Assembly (NCBI GenBank): GCA_034509735.1
Contig: JACGWO010000011.1
Span: 27,698,979-27,762,978, forward strand
DNA: 64,000 nt
Source: Sesamum alatum
Taxonomy: Eukaryota > Streptophyta > Magnoliopsida > Lamiales > Pedaliaceae
Direction of reading: 5' to 3'
In this document: in pieces, positions 14,630-25,570 of the stretch
Position numbering within the stretch: position 1 is the first letter of the stretch
How the letters are laid out: every line of letters starts with the position of its first letter
Made by a program: the position numbers and the translations under genes
The notes under the pieces: generated by a model
The model's input: the letters and a program-made list of their open reading frames with translations, nothing else
The model's database searches: none
What the model was told of the DNA's origin: nothing

Positions 14630-15026
14630 TGATGGTACAAAAATTAATTATATGCGTGATTATGCACCAGTAACTACAATATAATATAAAAAAATAGTTG
14701 TTTTTTTTCTCCTCTTCGATAAGAGATGGGCATATTTATTCTAATACAATTTATCTATAATTTAAGTAAGGGTAAAGTACTACCTTACTCCTCACCTATT
14801 CCCATTACATGGCTAGGATTAATTTACTAGGATCACTTCAGTAATTTGCTACATCCACATTGATTTGGTAAGTCAGCCTTTCTTTTTTCTTTTGATTTTC
14901 TTCATTCTTTGACACCTTCCTTTCTGGTAAAGTCGACCTTTCCTTTCCTCTCTCAAAATCTTTCCTTCTTCAACATCTTCCTTTCCAGGAATGATGATTT
15001 TTCCTTTTAGTTTGTTCTTTCCTCCA
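14630..15026 (-). repeat. 3' LTR of the non-autonomous retrotransposon
   Basis: The left copy of the direct repeat pair. It shares long blocks with 17097-17501, for example TAAGGGTAAAGTACTAC and CCTTTCCTTTCCTCTCTC. The inner boundary at about 15026 is set by where similarity stops and by the terminal TG on the minus strand. Confidence 0.8.
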
Positions 15027-15292
15027 TTAGCAGTCCCTCAATTCCTGAATACCCATAGGATATTTAGGAATTAAAGTGGATCACGGCTCTTTCGTAGACC
15101 TATTCTATTTTATAAGATGCCAAAAATAAATTTAAAAGTCAAGTACAAAAATAATTTCAACGTGGGTTTTGCCCGATCATTGTAACTAGATCCATCGTAA
15201 AACAATAATAAATAAGAAATATTAATTTAAGGTATCCTGTTATATGTTTGACCACTTGAAAATTCTTAGCAATTTCATTAATCGAACATTTC

Positions 15293-15522
15293 GGGAACTT
15301 CATAGGAGTTTCTTTCCTCATTTTGTGAGCGTCGTTTGGGAACTTCTTGGGAGTCCCTTTCGTCGAGTTTCTTGGGAACTTCGTAGGAGTTCCTTTGCCC
15401 TTTTTTTGGGCGTCGCTTGGGAACTTTTTAGGAGTTCCTTTCGTCGAGTTTTTTGGGAACTTCATAGGAGTTCCTTTACCCAATTTTTGGGTGTCGCTTG
15501 GAACCTCTTAGAAGTTTCGATT
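15293..15522. repeat. Minisatellite with alternating 45- and 36-bp units (81-bp period)
   Basis: The core GGGAACTT..T.GGAGTTCCTTT recurs at about 15293, 15338, 15374, 15419, 15455 and 15500, giving spacings of 45, 36, 45, 36 and 45. Both unit lengths are multiples of three, so the minus strand stays open (15157-15483) and reads a peptide repeat of the form KGTPxKFPxNST / KGTPKKFPxDAxK. It lies inside the LTR element, next to its 3' LTR. Whether it is translated is unknown. Confidence 0.85.
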
Positions 15523-15957
15523 AACACCAAGGTAATAAGAATTGAAATACATCTTGAATTCTGGCACCATTAATCAATCCTCCGAGATTTCCAGCCACAA
15601 TAATAAGAGTGGCCAATAACATATTCATTTTTTAGCCTTTTTTACTTCTGAATTTGGGTAGATAATAATTCCCTAGTCGTATAAGAGTGATGAAGCCTAG
15701 ATGATAAGAAAACCAACAAAATACTGCCATTCGCTCCAGCGACGGGAGCAAACACCATATTTAAGAGAAAACCAAAAAAATACATATCATGCTTCTAGGC
15801 ACTTTGTCTGATGAAATCCAACTGATTTTTCAGCAACAACACAACATGCTGCATAGCATGTCATTATTTATAGGTGAAGTCATTGCTTGATAGACAAAGC
15901 TTACTCATTCTGTAAATAAATAGGTCACCAATTTGGCTATACAAGCACAACTTGGTG

Positions 15958-16075
15958 CTATAAATTATAAATTTGAACTAATTCTCTGTAGCACTTCTCA
16001 CCGAGTGGAAGTACAGTATCCATGAATGTCTCCATCACACCATTTAGCCACAAAGTGTCGAATGCATCATCAAAA
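15958..16075 (-). pseudogene. Short coding-like fragment of unknown origin inside the LTR element
   Basis: On the minus strand an open stretch reads FDTLWLNGVMETFMDTVLPL and continues to GEKCYRELVQIYNL and a stop at 15958-15960. The composition looks protein-like, but I do not recognise the family. It lies downstream, in the same orientation, of the PPR fragments, so it may be more of the captured host sequence. Confidence 0.35.
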
Positions 16076-16224
16076 GTGCATCATCAATTTAGTCATTTCT
16101 TTCAAAAACATATAAAAACTTCATCCAACTCCGATATATGTAAATCTAATCTAAAAGGAAACTCAGATACTGCAATTATGTAAAAGAAAGCCCATAAAAT
16201 AAGGGGAAATCATATATTTGTTAA

Positions 16225-16563
16225 ATAGAGTTCATATGCGCTCGTCAAATCACCACACTTACTGTACACACCTACAAGTGTTGTGCACGGATCATCTCCA
16301 TATATCATAATTTCATCCGATTGGGTTTCGGAGACCTATCTCTCAATCAAGGAGCTATCTGAGGTACAAATTTATTCGGTAGGCGGTAACAAAAAAAATA
16401 CCCAAGGGCGAATGAGGCGAAAATTATTGGGAATATACAAAAGAACATTCAATTGAGGCATTTCATCTAACAGTTGGCAAGCCATAGGAATTCCGCCGAA
16501 GGATGCATACTCAAGGACAAGGTTGATGTAGGGCAAACATATGTTCGTACGTCTACTAAGCAA
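16225..16563 (-). pseudogene. Captured pentatricopeptide-repeat (PPR) gene fragment
   Basis: Two pieces on the minus strand look like PPR repeats. Positions 16372-16563 read LVLEYASFGGIPMACQLLDE followed by MPQLNV, matching the usual form LVxxYAxxGxxxxAxxLFDEMPxxNV. Positions 16225-16296 read DDPCTTLVGVYSKCGDLTSA followed by YELY, matching NTLVxMYSKCGDLxxAxxLF. The pieces are in different frames, and stops lie between and upstream of them, so no intact protein is made. PPR proteins act in organelle RNA processing; this copy is a relic carried between two LTRs. Sequence upstream on the minus strand (16564-16790) may be the 5' part of the same host gene. Confidence 0.7.
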
Positions 16564-17096
16564 CCATGACTCTCAAGAATTCGAAAATGAATTTCTTGAA
16601 AAAAGAGTTAAGTTTAAGGTTTTAGGGTTTAAGACGACCATTGGCCTCTCTGTTCAGCTTCTTCGCCGAAAAGATTAGGGGAGTTTACAACAAGAGAATG
16701 AGAATGGATTATCTCTGCTCAGGCGAGTCTGAAGAAAACTTTAAACTTCTCCTCCACCTGAAAGAGAGGAAATCAAGATCGATGACTATGAACTCAATAT
16801 ACAAATATAAGAATAAATAGAGCTGGTAGTAGTGGTAATGAGAGAAGAAATAAGGAGAATCTCTGTAAGTTGAGTTGCGCTCGATCTGGTCAGTGATCAC
16901 AATGGAGTCAATCGGAGTAGAGTTGCAGGGCCCAAAGCAGAAAATGACCGATCTGGCCTTCAAAGTCTCAACTCTTTGTCTGAAATGCAGCTTCAATCTT
17001 ACTAGATATGTAGATCCGCCTCTTTTGTTGGGATTTTCCACTATATTCCTCAAACTCAAGAGAAAATTTGGTGGTTTCTCACAGACAGCGCCAAGT

Positions 17097-17501
17097 TGAT
17101 GGTACAAAAAATAATTATATGCGTGATTTTGTACCATTAACTACAATATAATATAAGAAAATAGTTTTTTTCCCTCCTCTTCAATGAGAGATGTGGCATA
17201 TTTATACTAGTACAATCTATCTATAATTTGGATAAGTAAGGGTAAAGTACTACTTTACCGCTCACCTACCCCCATTACACGGCTCGGATTAATCACTAGG
17301 GTCACTTCAATAATTTGCTACATACACATCGATTTGGTAAGTCAACCTTTCTTTTTTATTATGATTTTCTTCCTTTTTTAACAACTTCCTTTATGGTAAA
17401 GTCAACCTTTCCTTTCCTCTCTCAAAATCTTTCATTCTTCAGCACCTTCCTTTCTGGGAACGACGATTTTTCCTTTTTTGGTTGTTCTTTCTTTCATTAC
17501 A
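17097..17501 (-). repeat. 5' LTR of the non-autonomous retrotransposon
   Basis: The right copy of the direct repeat pair, facing leftward. On the minus strand it begins TGTAATGAAAG and ends GTACCATCA, followed at once by the primer-binding-like sequence. Confidence 0.8.
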
Positions 17502-17935
17502 AACTATTTGCCTTTTGCATAATTATAAAACCATCCCTGGCAGTTACAAAACAGAGGTAGTTTGTGTAATGATATTGACGTTTTTGGGGACATCATGTAT
17601 AATTTTTTAAAAAATAGGAATGGTTTATGTAAATAATGTCGACGTTTTTGATGAATGTATGCATAATATCTAAAAGTAGAATGATTTATGTAAATACCTA
17701 TAAATCATATGTGTAAATGTAATTATCCCTAGTAAAAATAAATACCACCAATTTAGTATAGAATAGGAGGAAAATTCTTAAGAAGTGTTTAGAATTCAGA
17801 GTCTCAATGATCACCACCTTTTATATTTGGGACACAATCGTGAATTCCGTACAAAGAAAAGAATGTGATGTTATGAAATTTGAAGTTTAAGGATCGTTAA
17901 AAGTAAATTTAGAATAGGATGATCCTTTATTATTA

Positions 17936-18782
17936 GGAATAATTACACTCTCCTCCCTTGAAGTTTGGTATAATTACACGTAGATCCTATGTGATTTGGT
18001 AAATTACACCTAGTATTCTTATTTTATTTTTATCCAGCAAATAGATCCTTCAATTAATAAAATTGACAAGATTTGTTGACATCAGAATTTTTTTTTTTAA
18101 TGAAAATTCATTTTTGCTCTTGATTGACTTATTGTAAGTCAAATAAATATATATTTTTTATCACACTACTTTTATACATTTCACACACTTATGCATGTGA
18201 GCTTGTTCTTATAATTAATTAAATCATAAGAGTAAATAGTGTAATATATTTAGAATATAATATAAATAAATAATTTTAATTAATAAATAAATTAGATAGG
18301 TCAAAATAAATTTAGCTCTTAACATATATATATACTATTTTTTTTATTTCGAATATATTTATACACTATAAAACTATATATATACACTGTATTATGTAGT
18401 TTAACTAAATATTTAGAAGACATATTCTGATAACTCAATCATAAAAACATATCACTATGATAACATAAATATAGTATTTACATTCCTTGTGATATATTAA
18501 TAATAGTAAAAAAATATTCCTGGCAATTTGTATTTTTAGTCTAAAACGTCTGTTCATTTCTACACATATAGAGAGCCAATTTTGTCTTTTTAGTCTTTCA
18601 AATTTTCATGTTCATTTTTAGTTCTTTTTGGCAGCATATTATGGGTAGAAAGGTAAATTGATTACTTTTGTTAGGGGTCTTGACATCTTTTATAATTAGG
18701 GATACTAGGTGTAATTTTTTAAACCACAGGGGGTTTACGTATAATTATACTAAATCTCATAGGAGGAGAGTGTAATTATTCC
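17936..18782. mobile_element. Mutator-like MITE, 847 bp, with 9-bp target duplication
   Basis: The ends are inverted repeats: the left begins GGAATAATTACACTCTCCTCC, and the reverse complement of the right end reads almost the same, continuing into a second match (TAATTACACGTAGATCC against TAATTATACGTAAACCC). Exact TTATTATTA copies flank it at 17927-17935 and 18783-18791. There is no coding capacity. The 9-bp duplication is typical of Mutator-like elements. Confidence 0.85.
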
Positions 18783-19197
18783 TTATTATTATCCTACATA
18801 TAAAATTGTGAGGGATATAAAAAATTATCACAGTGATTTTTAATAGATTTATGAAAATGTCAAAGTAATATATATATATATATATATATTTCTTTTGTTA
18901 TGTCTTCTCACTTTTGACCTTTTCATCTAATGTCTTATCTCGTTGTATCTCATATTTGTTCTTCTTTTTATCATATTATATGTTTCTTTCACTTACGATA
19001 AATTAAAGAAATGTAGTGGACAGTTAAAATAACCCACTTAATGACATAAAGAAATTTAAGAAATAGTTAATTGTTTTATATTTCAAGACATGGAATGTGT
19101 AGGCAATATATTTTTTAAAAAAATAATTAATTTAAAAAATTAAAATTAATAGTGCTCACACATTTGAGTGTACCATATACTAGTATCTATATTTATA

Positions 19198-19513
19198 TCT
19201 ATACTATATATTAAGAGAGAACACCTTTTAATGTCTCTTTTTTTTTTGTTTACTATTTTTTTATTTTTTTCACCGACTAACTTCTACATATTCTCCACTA
19301 TTTACTTGTGGTAAAAATTAATTTTTAAATAATTACTTATTTTTAGTTAATATTTTTTTCTCTCTCTCCTATTCCAAATATTCTCTTTTAAATCTTTTTA
19401 TCATAATCAATTTTATATTATCATTTATCCGACTACAAAAATTTTAGTAAATAATATTTCATTATTATTTTAATTTTTTATGTATATGCATCGCATGTGC
19501 CTCATACAACTAA
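19198..19513 (+). mobile_element. Short non-autonomous Helitron
   Basis: It begins TCTATACTATATATTAAGAG, a typical plant Helitron 5' end, and finishes in CTAA after a short GC-rich near-palindrome (GCATCGCATGTGC at about 19488-19500). The flanks are A on the left (19197) and T on the right (19514), the expected A^T insertion site. It has no genes. Confidence 0.65.
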
Positions 19514-19519
19514 TATCTA

Positions 19520-19767
19520 TCTATACTATATATTAAAGGAGAGCACGTCTTTGGTTTCTTTTCCTTTTTTGGTCTGTTATTTTTTACATTTAATTTTTTT
19601 TTAATTTTCTCATTTTATTTCCTGCTCCTTCATTATCTTTTAATAGTTATTTTTTTCGTTCATCTTTTTTTGTCACCATTTTCTTATAAATTTAATATTA
19701 CCTTATTATTTTGTATATATTTTATTAAATAATAAAATTTTATAAATATTTTATTTTAAACAGTATT
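19520..19767 (+). mobile_element. 5' end of a second related Helitron, truncated or interrupted
   Basis: A second copy of the 5' end motif, TCTATACTATATATTAAAGG, starts six bases after the first element ends. No matching CTRR 3' end with hairpin was seen before the MULE-type MITE at 19778, which may have inserted into it. Confidence 0.5.
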
Positions 19768-19777
19768 ATAGAAGTCG

Positions 19778-21040
19778 GCAAAATTGCACTTTTGATCCCA
19801 TAGGATAGGGCCATTCTCACATTTGGTCCCGCGCTTTTGGTCGTTGACACTTTTGGTCCCAAAGCCTTAATTTTTTGACACTTATGGTCCCAAGCCGTTA
19901 ACTTTAACGGAAAACGGCACGTGATTGAACACGTGCCGTTAGTCAACGCAAGTCAACGGTCTTTTGCCGTTAGCTGCTGCATTTAGGAGGGAAAAATTGG
20001 CGCCAAATGCACATTTTACTCCCTTTTTCCCTATTTATACCCATAAAAAGCTAAAAAAATCTTATTTTCTCCTTTGACAACAAAAACTACCCCAATATTC
20101 ATTTTTCTCTGTTTTAGTAGGTGAAAAAATGTCACAAACCTCTGAAAATGCTAAAAAAATATTAAATTTTTTTTTGTATTTTCTATCGCATTTAATATAT
20201 AAACGTCACATATAAAAAAAATTACATTATCTATTTTATTTAAAAAAAATATTTGAATAATTACACGAAATGTTTGAATAATAAATTTTGGTTTCTTAGC
20301 GAGAACTAGTGAAAGTATCATGCGAGAATGCTTTGATACCCTAAATAAAAAAATTCAAAAGTATCTATATTATATAACTACGTGTGTATATTATAAAGAA
20401 TGATGACGTTATTTATTGACGAAAAAGCAATAAATGTGGGCTGAATATTTGAAAAAATGACCTCATACCACAATTAAAACATGTACTAGGCACTGGGTGG
20501 GTTGGGGGGTTGAATTTTATATTTCTAATTATATTGCATTTTATATTCTATTTAATATATATTTGTCATTGTACAAATATTTTTTTTAAATAAAATAGAT
20601 AATGTAATTTTTTTATATGTGACGTTTATATATTAAATGCGATACAAAATACAAAAATATTTTTTTATATTTCTAGTATTTTCAGAGATTTGTAATATTT
20701 TTTCACCTGCTAAAATAGAGAAAAATGAATGTCGAGGTAGTTTTTGTTGTCAAAGGAGAAAATAAGATTTTTTTGGCTTTTTATGGGTATAAATAGGGAA
20801 AAAGGGAGTAAAATGTGCATTTGGCGCCAATTTCTTCCTCCTAAATGCAACAGCTAACGGCAGAAGACCGTTGACTAACGGCACGTGTTCAATCACGTGC
20901 CGTTTTCCGTTAAAGTTAACGGCTTGGAACCATAAGTGTCAAAAAATTAAGATTTTGGGACCAAAAGTGTCGACGACCAAAAGCGCGGGACCAAATATGA
21001 GAATGGCTCTATCCTATGGGACCAAAAGTGTAATTTTATC
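19778..21040. mobile_element. Foldback Mutator-like MITE, 1263 bp, with arms of about 480 bp
   Basis: The left arm (about 19778-20255) and right arm (about 20565-21040) are long inverted copies. Shared blocks include the terminal CACTTTTGGTCCCATAGGATAG, the ACGGCACGTG palindrome region, TTGGCGCCAAATGCACATTTT, and ATATAAACGTCACATATAAA. An 11-bp duplication TATAGAAGTCG flanks it (19767-19777 and 21041-21051). The two short open frames in the arms, one per strand, are the same sequence read in mirror image and are not genes. A transcript would fold into a long hairpin, a plausible small-RNA source (inference). Confidence 0.9.
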
Positions 21041-21189
21041 TATAGAAGTCGTGCAAATATAAAGTGTGACACATATTATTAATTTTTATAAAGAGGCGGT
21101 TGATTTGGTGGGCCACATGCAGACCAATTCTTGATTGGCCTTTTTTTTTTTTTTTTGTTTGTCTTATTTATTTATTTAATCACCGAAAG

Positions 21190-21720
21190 AGTATAACAAG
21201 GTTGATAGCGTGAATTGGCCCTTTCCACTAAACAAAATTTAGTAATAGAATCATCCCTCACTCATTGCTCGTTTTTCATGCTTGGATCATTTTAATTTTA
21301 ATCATCTAATTGAGTCGCGAAATCAATTTTAGTATCCATCTTATCAATTTTGATCCCTAAATCGTTTTAAAATGAACATATTCAGTCCTTTCGATTAGTT
21401 AACTGTCTAAACTAATAAAGAGGCCGTTCTGGAGGAAAAAAATGACGGTAAAAACAGAATAAAAGGTCATTATTAGAATGGTATAATTTCAATTTGGACC
21501 CCTTAATTTAGTTAGTAAATCAGTTTTGGTACCCAATGTTCCTCTTCTGTCTATCGCATGGGCAGTCTCTTCGTCAATTTAGACGGTCAACTAGCGGAGA
21601 TGACTGACTTTGATCATTTTAAAAAAAATTAGGAACTAAAATTGATGAGATCGAAATATAAATAGTACTAAACATGATTTAGTGATTAAGTTAGGCGACC
21701 AAAATTGAACTGATCCCCTT
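21190..21720. mobile_element. Diverged MITE-like inverted repeats
   Basis: The left sequence at 21483-21530 (CAATTTGGACCCCTTAATTTAG) matches the reverse complement of 21665-21712 (CAATTTTGGTCGCCTAACTT), giving an inverted-repeat element of about 240 bp. Related sequence at 21205-21420 may be another decayed copy. Boundaries and target duplications are not clear. Confidence 0.5.
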
Positions 21721-21926
21721 TTGTTCTCCAACTTGTGACTAAATCATTCATGAAAATAGATTGTAAATGCCATTAGTTTCCAGCAATTTGACATATCTGT
21801 ACTATTATTTTAAGTCTGAGCCCCCATAAAGTAATTAATTTGGTGTGAAATTTTTTTGAAATATTCTTTAACACTCTTAACAATTTACTAGCATCAATTT
21901 GATGTATCAATTCATTTTCCATCCCG

Positions 21927-22150
21927 GATTTAATGCAATTTACCTCAATATGATATTGTAAATGAGCAAATTATTCCCCTATAAAAAAATAGCAATTTAC
22001 CTCCTTGTGTTTTTAAAAATTGAGCAATTTACCTCCTATCTAGGGGGTAAATTGCTCCATTTTATAAAATATAGGGGGGTAAATTGCTATTTTATTTTTC
22101 ATATGGGGTAATTTGGATATTTGCAATATCATAGGGAGATTGCTTGCATT
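21927..22150. mobile_element. MITE, family D copy 1
   Basis: The ends are inverted (GATTTAATGCAATTTACCTC against the reverse complement of ATTGCTTGCATTTT), and inner blocks of the form GGGGTAAATTGCT also mirror each other. It is clearly related to 27521-27757. Confidence 0.7.
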
Positions 22151-23030
22151 TTTTCCTTTCCACCCCATGATTTTATAAATGTTCGCCGCTGTTCAGCACA
22201 CGTATCGAGTGTGCTCTATTAGCTAGTTTATATTTTACTTTTTAACTAATCACATAACAAGTACGATAATACTTGCCAGCAACTGATTGCTCTTTGTAAA
22301 TTGTACGTCAATCACATATTAATTATTATTTAGGTCAGGTCATACTTATACAAATACTGAGTCGAATTCTTTTTCATATTCAATCTTATTCTGTTAATAT
22401 ATATATATATACATATATAAATCCACAAAATCTTGAGAGCAACTGTAAAAAATTTGCTATTTTGGGTGTTATTTGAATTATTAAAGTCCCAAGTAATTAC
22501 AAAATAAAAAAGAAAGAAAAAGCAGTAAGATGTCTGCAACAGTCAAAATTGATTACTTATCAACTCTTTGTTGAAAATAAATTTAAAAAATATCGTTAAT
22601 TTACATTTTATACTATTATATTTTTTAAATTAAGCTCATTTAAGTAAAAAGCTATAAACTTCTCCCATCAACTTTCGCAATTTATAGACTTGGACTAACA
22701 AATGGATCGGATTTTTTGTTCTAATATTCTATTGTATTTTCTATTTCATTTAACATTTACACATCATATGTATAAATTATTTATTTTAAATAAAATATAT
22801 AATGTCATTTTTATACATATATAACATATATCTTAAATACAGTATAAAATTTGAAATAAAAAAATCCAACCCAAAAATCGAGACGTTGCTTCTTTCCCGT
22901 TGCTCTGTTCTTTTTTCTTGTTCTTGTTCTTGTTTTCTTCTTCTTCATTTTTCTGGTGTGTGTTGTGTGTGTAAAACAAAACCTAATCAAAGAATGACAC
23001 ATGTATAATAGTGTTGATATATATATACAT
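22151..23030. other. Intergenic AT-rich DNA
   Basis: No gene was recognised. It contains short TA runs (about 22398-22418) and a C/T-rich stretch at 22903-22952 that opens frames on both strands without any protein family likeness. Confidence 0.6.
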
Positions 23031-23032
23031 AG

Positions 23033-23530
23033 AGTTAATTACACTTAGACCCTTTTGAAAATGTAAAATTATACTTTCTCCCTAAAAAGTTCTGAAATTA
23101 TACTTAAACACCCTTCAAAAATTCTCCATTTACATCTGACCACATTCCATTAAATTTTGGATAAAAGATACTGACATAAGCAAAAATAATTACATAAATT
23201 TTCAATGTTACTCTTTATTTAACATTCTCATGTAATAATTTTGTACTTATAAGGAGAAAATTGTAATAATGTTAACCTCACTACATATGTATATATCACA
23301 CTTATTTCCTTACAAGTATAAAAGTATACCTAAAAATGTTAAATGAGGGGTAAAATTAAAATTTTATGTAATTCTTTTTGTTCATATCAGCTTTTTTCGT
23401 CCAAACCCCAACGAAAGGGAGTCAGGTGTAAATAGAGAATTTTTAGAGGGGGTGTAAATATAATTTTAAAAATTTTTTAAAAAAATATATAATTTTACAT
23501 TTTTAGAGGGATCCACGTATAATTAACCTA
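23033..23530. mobile_element. MITE related to the 17936-18782 element
   Basis: The left end AGAGTTAATTACACTTAGAC mirrors the right end (reverse complement TAGGTTAATTATACGTGGATC), and further inner blocks mirror each other around GGTGTAAAT.. and ..ATTTACA. The flanks are TA repeats, so the target duplication cannot be read. Confidence 0.7.
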
Positions 23531-23767
23531 TATATATAATATATTCCCACCAAAATTATTATTAGTTAAAATATTTGGTGAAGACGGCGGACAAAAGCAA
23601 CTCCCGGCCCCCACCAATCATATGTATGTACGCATATTTCCAGATAAATCCAACAAGGAACATAAATAGTATATATGACTTATTATTATAAAATACAAGA
23701 AATGATTGAGTTCTTGTTGGATTGCGGAATTTTACATTACATTCAAGTTCAATCATCATTAAATTTA

Positions 23768-24192
23768 CGATAAATTATAACCATATCAAATTTAGCATAA
23801 TTATAAATATTCTATTATTATTTAAAAAATTATAAATATCCTCCTGAGGTTTGTAATCGTCAAATAAATAACTCATTTTTATCCATTTTTATGGGTGAAC
23901 TAACCAAAATGTCCTTACACATTTTATTTAATTTTTAAATTTTTTTTGAATTTTTTTAGACTACAATGCTCAGGGATAGGTTCTTAAAGTTTTTTACACA
24001 GGGAGTTAATAATGCAATTTATCTCGGCTAATTTTTTTTGCAATTTAACTAAAAAAATCAAGGGCAAAATGGTCAATTTTAGACCTTTTGTTGAAAATTA
24101 CAAACCTCAGGAGAGTTATTTGTAATTTTTTAAACAACGAGGGGATATTTGTAATTATGTCAAACTTCATGGGAGGTAGATGTAATTTACCC
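23768..24192. mobile_element. Mutator-like MITE, family A copy 1
   Basis: A 425-bp inverted-repeat element with exact 9-bp TTAAATTTA copies on each side (23759-23767 and 24193-24201). Inner marks shared by the family are TTTGTAATCGTC, GTGAACTRACCAAAATGTCC, GGGCAAAATGGTCAATTT and AACRACGAGGGG. Confidence 0.85.
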
Positions 24193-24201
24193 TTAAATTT
24201 A

Positions 24202-25260
24202 AGTGGTTAAAAATGATCATTTAATATTAATATCATAATATTGAAACATTTTCTTTTATAAATGAGTGGTAGTGACATTCAAAACCTCTTATTTAACTTG
24301 ACTCAATTGATACCATGTTAGACGACCACCTCATGATCTAAAAGTTTAAACTGTTAGAGTTTAACAATGATCTGTTGCAATTCACTCAAAATTATTATAG
24401 CAGAAAATTGTTATTGAATGATCGTGGATACAGGATAATTTTCCGACTGTATAAATCTTGTATCTTGTAATTACATAATTTTCATGTTTTTTCTTACACA
24501 TTTACTAAGTTCAATTCCTTAACATTGCTTGCCATTCAATTATTTTTAGAGAGAATCATAGTCAAATATATATATAGGGAAGGAATAAATAATGGAAAGA
24601 TGGATGATTTTGATTTTGAGTATCTTTGCTTGTGAGTTTATTTATGGCTGAATTGTAGTTGTAGAGTTGGTGTAACCACTTGCACATTATTTTTTATTTA
24701 CTGACAACAAAACATCAGTAGGCAAGTTGTTGTAATTGCAATTAATAGATAGTTATTCTAATTTTATATACATACATATGACATTTTTTTATTTATATAT
24801 GTTGTAGATAAAGTTGTAAATGATTCGAGTTAAGTCGACCACATCATTGTTTAAACTTGTTTGAATTATTATCGAGTTTCAAATATTGCGTTTCAATTGG
24901 TTTGATTTTTGTTCTAATCGAGTTTAATTAAACTTTAATTGGATGAAATACGAGTCGAGTTCGAGTAATTTGATATTTTTAAGTATACTCAAGGTCGAAA
25001 ATTTATCGATTTTTTTTTTACTCCAATTTAGTTTGTTGAATTTAACAAATCGAGTAGCTTTCATTAATCAATTTCAATCGAGTATCAAATAATTTGGTTT
25101 ATATTTGAGCCCTAGATGCAATATATATTTCGTCAAATTTAATTTAACTTTTAATTATGTTATTTGCTCTTCCATACACATTAAAATTATGACTTTATTT
25201 CATGAATCCATTACTTTGTCTTTCTAAAAGTTTATTTAAGTAGTAATATATATATATATA
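24202..25260. other. Intergenic AT-rich DNA without recognised genes
   Basis: Both strands were read. There are only scattered stops, TA runs and T tracts. Part of it (24800-25110) repeats GAGTTTAATT/GAGTCGAG-like words, which suggests another decayed repeat. Confidence 0.55.
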
Positions 25261-25265
25261 CATTA

Positions 25266-25570
25266 AGAAAATAAATCATTTTTAACATTATAAATAACTA
25301 CCGGTTAAAAATTATGATAAATGAATATTATCTATCATGGTTACACAAAATTAGTGCGAAAAGTTAAATTTTTTACCACGGCCAATTGACGCTATTGCCA
25401 AAACACTTGTCATGCATGGTTTTTAGCTACGACTGATGTTCTTGGCCTTTTAGCGTTGTCGCATACAAAAATAACAACTAATAACCATTACGCAATCATA
25501 GTTAATTAGTATTCACTATTGATTTTTATTTTTTACTTTGATAAATAACCATCACAAAAAAATGATATTA
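25266..25570. repeat. Diverged direct repeat, copy 1 (CACTA-like relic)
   Basis: It shares word order with 26329-26610: TTATCTATSRTGG, CTACGACTGATG/TTGTAACTTAT, AACRRCTAATAA, GATAAWTAACCAT. It looks like a second copy of the same short element in the same orientation. Confidence 0.5.

Larger units (their letters stand above)
14630..17501 (-). mobile_element. Non-autonomous LTR retrotransposon carrying PPR gene pieces
   Basis: Two direct copies of about 400 bp, 14630-15026 and 17097-17501, are clearly alike but diverged. Read on the minus strand each starts TG and ends CA. Just inside the right copy, minus-strand sequence at about 17096-17078 reads TTGGCGCTGTCTGTGAG, close to the sequence that follows the 5' LTR in many plant Ty3/Gypsy elements (TTGGCGCCGTCTGTGGGAA). 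A weak purine-rich stretch (minus-strand GGAATTGAGGGAC) abuts the inner side of the left copy. The 2.07-kb interior has no gag, protease, RT or integrase that I can see, so the element is LARD/TRIM-like and needs proteins from elsewhere. The interior holds PPR fragments and a peptide-coding minisatellite, listed separately. No clean 5-bp target duplication was found (CAAAT versus AACTA), which fits an old insertion or slightly wrong ends. Confidence 0.8.

Noticed and set aside
16709..17137. 142-codon minus-strand open frame
   Set aside because: It runs out of the 5' LTR across the primer-binding-like site; it is retroelement leader sequence with no recognised domain.
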